Assembly (NCBI GenBank): GCA_014240065.1
Contig: JAAZXR010000045.1
Span: 1 to 34,948, forward strand
Origin: Myxococcales bacterium
Lineage (GTDB): Bacteria; Myxococcota_A; Polyangia; Nannocystales; Nannocystaceae
Length of the DNA stretch: 34,948 nt
Direction: 5' to 3'
Shown here: positions 32,293 to 34,948 of the stretch, in pieces
How positions within the stretch are numbered: position 1 is the first letter of the stretch
How the letters are laid out: every line of letters begins with the position of its first letter
Notes under the pieces: generated by a model
Seen by the model: only the letters and a program-made list of their open reading frames with translations
Databases searched by the model: none
What the model was told of the DNA's origin: nothing
Made by a program: the position numbers and the translations under genes

Positions 32293-33549
32293 GTGAGCGG
32301 TGATTCCATGACCCCAATTCTCCTGATCGACGCCAGCATTACCGCCGCTCGAAATCACCTTTCGCGATGTGGAACAGCGCGCTCCTACGAGGCTTCCAAT
32401 CTCCATAAATGTGAGCTGCAGGAGGTGCAAGGGCTTGTTTGCCGGACAACGACCCGGGTGGGTTCCGAGCTGCTCGACCGCGCACCATCGCTAAAATTCG
32501 TGGCCACTGCGAGCGCAGGACACGATCATCTCGACCTCGACGCCCTGCGGGCGCGCGGAATTCAGTGGTTCTCTTCGCCCGGCTGCAACGCGTCTTCGGT
32601 CGCAGACTATTCGATGACCGCAATCGCGCGGGCCCTTCCACGTGTGCGCATATCACGCAAACCGCGAATTGGCGTGATTGGTGTGGGACACGTGGGCACC
32701 CAAGTCGCTCGACGCTGCGCGGCGCTCGGGTTTGAGGTCCTCGCCTGCGATCCCCCCCGCGCCGAGCGAGAGGCCGGACCGAAGGAACTGGCCGTGGCCG
32801 ATCAGGCGTCCGCGCCGGTGTTCCATCCGCTCGCGGCGCTGTTGCGCGGCTGCGACCTGCTGACTGTGCACGTGCCTCTCACGAGCGAAGGGGACCACCC
32901 CACCCGCGGACTCGTCCGCGCGGACCACCTCGCGACGGCCGCCGTCCAAGCCGTGGTCAACACCTCCCGCGGCGGCGTCGTCGAAGCTGCCCGGGCGGCG
33001 CGACTGCCCAACGCCCCGCTCCAAGCCATCGACGTCTGGGAGCACGAGCCCACGCCATCAGCCGACTTACTGCGCGCGCCGAGCCTCGTGATGGCGACGC
33101 CTCATATCGCGGGCTACGGGGCCGCCGGCAAGTGGGCCGCGAGCGCGCAGCTCGTCCCGAAGATCAGCGCGTTCTCCCAGGCCTCCGCGCTCCCAGCTCC
33201 GGAATTCGACCCGCCAGACGCTCCCGAGATCGCCCTCCACTACCACGACCGCGAGGGCTTCCCGCCGCTCGCGGAGATCCTGGGCGCCTTGCTCGGCCTC
33301 GATGACGTGGACCGCGCGCTCCGGGCCACTGCCAGCGACGCTCCGTCGACGCGCGCCACCTCCTTTCGGAGCCTGCGAAATGCTCGCCCGTATCGGGTGG
33401 AGTTCGCCCACAGGTCGGTCGTGGTCCACGCGCCTGTTTCGGCGCGTGAACAGGCGCAAACCCTCATCCGCACGCTCAAGGCCTGCGGTGTGGGACAGGT
33501 CGCGGCGGCCTCTCCAGAGGCCCGTGAGTCGACGCCGCGAGACGCGTAG
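32293..33549 (+). CDS. pdxB: 4-phosphoerythronate dehydrogenase (PdxB)
   Basis: PdxB oxidises 4-phospho-D-erythronate in the DXP-dependent route to pyridoxal phosphate (vitamin B6). The protein shows the 2-hydroxyacid dehydrogenase fold: VATASAGHDHLDLDAL and SSPGCNASSVADYSM are PdxB-typical, the NAD-binding loop is GVIGVGHVGTQVARR, and catalytic residues are the Arg in NTSRGGVV, the Glu in VWEHEP and the His in TPHIAGY. A C-terminal dimerisation domain follows. It starts with GTG, and an ATG five codons later (32308) is equally plausible. It is divergent from the SprA-like gene by 87 bp. At 418 residues it is slightly longer than the E. coli enzyme (378). Confidence 0.9.
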   Translation: MSGDSMTPILLIDASITAARNHLSRCGTARSYEASNLHKCELQEVQGLVCRTTTRVGSELLDRAPSLKFVATASAGHDHLDLDALRARGIQWFSSPGCNASSVADYSMTAIARALPRVRISRKPRIGVIGVGHVGTQVARRCAALGFEVLACDPPRAEREAGPKELAVADQASAPVFHPLAALLRGCDLLTVHVPLTSEGDHPTRGLVRADHLATAAVQAVVNTSRGGVVEAARAARLPNAPLQAIDVWEHEPTPSADLLRAPSLVMATPHIAGYGAAGKWAASAQLVPKISAFSQASALPAPEFDPPDAPEIALHYHDREGFPPLAEILGALLGLDDVDRALRATASDAPSTRATSFRSLRNARPYRVEFAHRSVVVHAPVSAREQAQTLIRTLKACGVGQVAAASPEARESTPRDA

Positions 33550-33614
33550 TCCGGCGTTAACCTGCGACCGGCCACGGGGTGCGAGGAGGTCAAAAGATCT
33601 CGTACACTTCCCCC

Positions 33615-34948
33615 GTGATCACTCCACGGCGTGTTTTTTGGATCCTCAGCGTGGCGACGATCATCGCGATCGAGTTGTTCTCGACGCAGGTGCCCCTGGC
33701 CCGAACTGCGTACACGGTCGTCCTGCCCGTCATCGCGCTGGGCCTCCACGACCTCGTTCAGCGCCGACACTCCCTGCTCCGGAACTACCCGGTCATCGGA
33801 CACGGTCGCTACTTGATGGAGTCGGTGCGACCCGAATTGCAGCAGTATTTTGTGGAGTCGAACACCGACGGGATGCCCTATGACCGCGCCCGGCGATCCC
33901 TGGTCTATCAGCGGGCGAAGCTGCAAAACGACACGGTCCCCTTTGGAACGCAGCTCGACGTGTACGCGCCCGGCTACGAGTGGATGCAGCACTCTATCGC
34001 CGCGCGCCACGCCGAGGACACTGATCCCCGCTGCGCCGTCGGGGGACACGAGGGCGGGCAGATCTACGACGCCTCCATCCTCAACATCTCCGCGATGAGC
34101 TTCGGCTCCCTCAGCGACCGCGCCATCCGGTCGCTGAGCGCGGGGGCCCGCGCCGGTGGATTCGCGCACAACACTGGCGAGGGGGGCGTGAGCCCCTACC
34201 ATCTCGACGGTGGCGGTGACCTCATCTGGCAGATCGGTACCGGCTACTTCGGCTGCCGCTCCGCGAAGGGACAATTCGATGAGGTGGCGTTCTCCGAGCG
34301 CGTCGCCCATCCGAATATCAAGATGGTGGAGCTCAAGCTCAGCCAAGGTGCGAAGCCGGGGCACGGAGGGATCCTCCCGGCCGCCAAGGTCTCCGCCGAA
34401 ATCGCTCAGATCCGCGGCGTGCCCCGGGGACAAGACGTGCTGTCGCCTCCGTCACATGCAGCCTTCGCCGATCCCGAGGGGCTGCTGCGCTTCGTCCAGC
34501 GCCTGCGCGAGGCGAGCGAGGGGAAACCGGTGGGGTTCAAGCTCTGCGTGGGGCGCCCACACGAGTTCCTCGCGATTTGTAAGGCCATGCGCAGCACTGG
34601 CATCGTCCCCGACTATATCGCCGTCGACGGCGGCGAGGGCGGGACTGGAGCGGCGCCCCTCGAATTCTCGGACAGCATGGGCGCTCCGCTGCACGAGGGG
34701 CTCTCGCTCGTCAACAACGCCCTGATCGCATGCGGCCTGCGCTCACAGACCCGAGTGTTCGCGGGCGGCAAGATAACCACCGGCTTCGACATCGCCCGGG
34801 CGCGGGCCCTCGGCGCCGACGCGTGCTACGCGGCGCGAGCGATGATGTTCGCGCTCGGCTGCATCCAGGCCCGACGCTGCAATTCCAACGACTGCCCCGT
34901 CGGAGTCGCGACCCAAAACCCGGCGTTGGCCCGCGGGATCGACGTGGC
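33615..34948 (+). CDS. FMN-binding glutamate synthase family protein (3' end outside window)
   Basis: The frame stays open for 444 codons to the end of the window. The N-terminus has two hydrophobic helices (VFWILSVATIIAIELF and AYTVVLPVIALGL), so the protein is probably membrane-anchored. Then comes the FMN-binding barrel of glutamate synthase: NISAMSFGSLSDRAIRSL, NTGEGGVSPYHL, MVELKLSQGAKPGHGGILP, and DYIAVDGGEGGTGAAPLEF. The 3Fe-4S ligands C416, C422 and C427 lie in CNSNDCPVGVATQ. This stand-alone synthase-domain family lacks the glutaminase domain of GltB, and its true substrate is uncertain. The GTG start lies 65 bp after pdxB. About 70-100 residues should be missing. Confidence 0.88.
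   Translation, partial: MITPRRVFWILSVATIIAIELFSTQVPLARTAYTVVLPVIALGLHDLVQRRHSLLRNYPVIGHGRYLMESVRPELQQYFVESNTDGMPYDRARRSLVYQRAKLQNDTVPFGTQLDVYAPGYEWMQHSIAARHAEDTDPRCAVGGHEGGQIYDASILNISAMSFGSLSDRAIRSLSAGARAGGFAHNTGEGGVSPYHLDGGGDLIWQIGTGYFGCRSAKGQFDEVAFSERVAHPNIKMVELKLSQGAKPGHGGILPAAKVSAEIAQIRGVPRGQDVLSPPSHAAFADPEGLLRFVQRLREASEGKPVGFKLCVGRPHEFLAICKAMRSTGIVPDYIAVDGGEGGTGAAPLEFSDSMGAPLHEGLSLVNNALIACGLRSQTRVFAGGKITTGFDIARARALGADACYAARAMMFALGCIQARRCNSNDCPVGVATQNPALARGIDV

Noticed and set aside
33240-34433. 397-codon minus-strand frame across pdxB and the glutamate synthase-like gene
   Set aside because: It crosses two well-supported plus-strand genes and has no recognisable domain.

Overview
The window is about 35 kb of GC-rich DNA, densely packed with genes on both strands and using GTG starts often. 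It looks like chromosomal DNA of a Myxococcota/Bradymonadota-type (former deltaproteobacterial) organism. The pointers are a secreted trypsin with a MYXO-CTERM-like tail, a 3,042-residue TPR protein, very GC-rich third codon positions, and a mixture of housekeeping genes with lineage-specific ones. This taxonomic reading is inference. I see no insertion sequence, prophage, CRISPR array or rRNA.

Left part (1-14300): the lysine-rich tail of a histone-H1-like protein is followed by a short 24-bp-period tandem array that runs into the end of a fluoride channel gene (crcB). A CPBP-family membrane protease and a two-domain M16 peptidase then converge on a shared CTAG stop. The giant TPR gene fills 4.2-13.3 kb and overlaps the start region of the secreted S1 protease.

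Middle part (14300-23200): a PhoB/PhoR-like two-component operon is preceded by a Pho-box-like direct repeat. An AT-rich intergenic region with a near-consensus sigma-70 promoter drives a group-2 type sigma factor. A prepilin peptidase is divergent from a putative lipoprotein, which is followed by rsfS, rlmH and a thiolase.

Right part (23200-34948): a small orphan gene has its own Shine-Dalgarno sequence and terminator, and faces comF across an AT-rich divergent region with three GAGATCT motifs. Then come smpB, a Ycf46-like AAA ATPase with a possible Ycf35/DUF1257-like partner, class I fructose-bisphosphate aldolase, a YedY-like molybdopterin oxidoreductase with a PepSY-type membrane partner, and a complete tRNA-Gln(CUG) unit (promoter, tRNA, terminator). 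The window ends with rlmD, a SprA-family protein that lacks its HExxH motif, pdxB, and a truncated FMN/Fe-S glutamate-synthase-like gene running off the end.

Most genes are recognisable housekeeping or membrane/envelope functions. No multi-gene defence or mobile system is evident. The most unusual items are the giant TPR protein with its repeat-built acidic hinge, the metal-site-less SprA homologue, the Ycf46/Ycf35-like pair, and the orphan gene with its palindromic upstream motifs.
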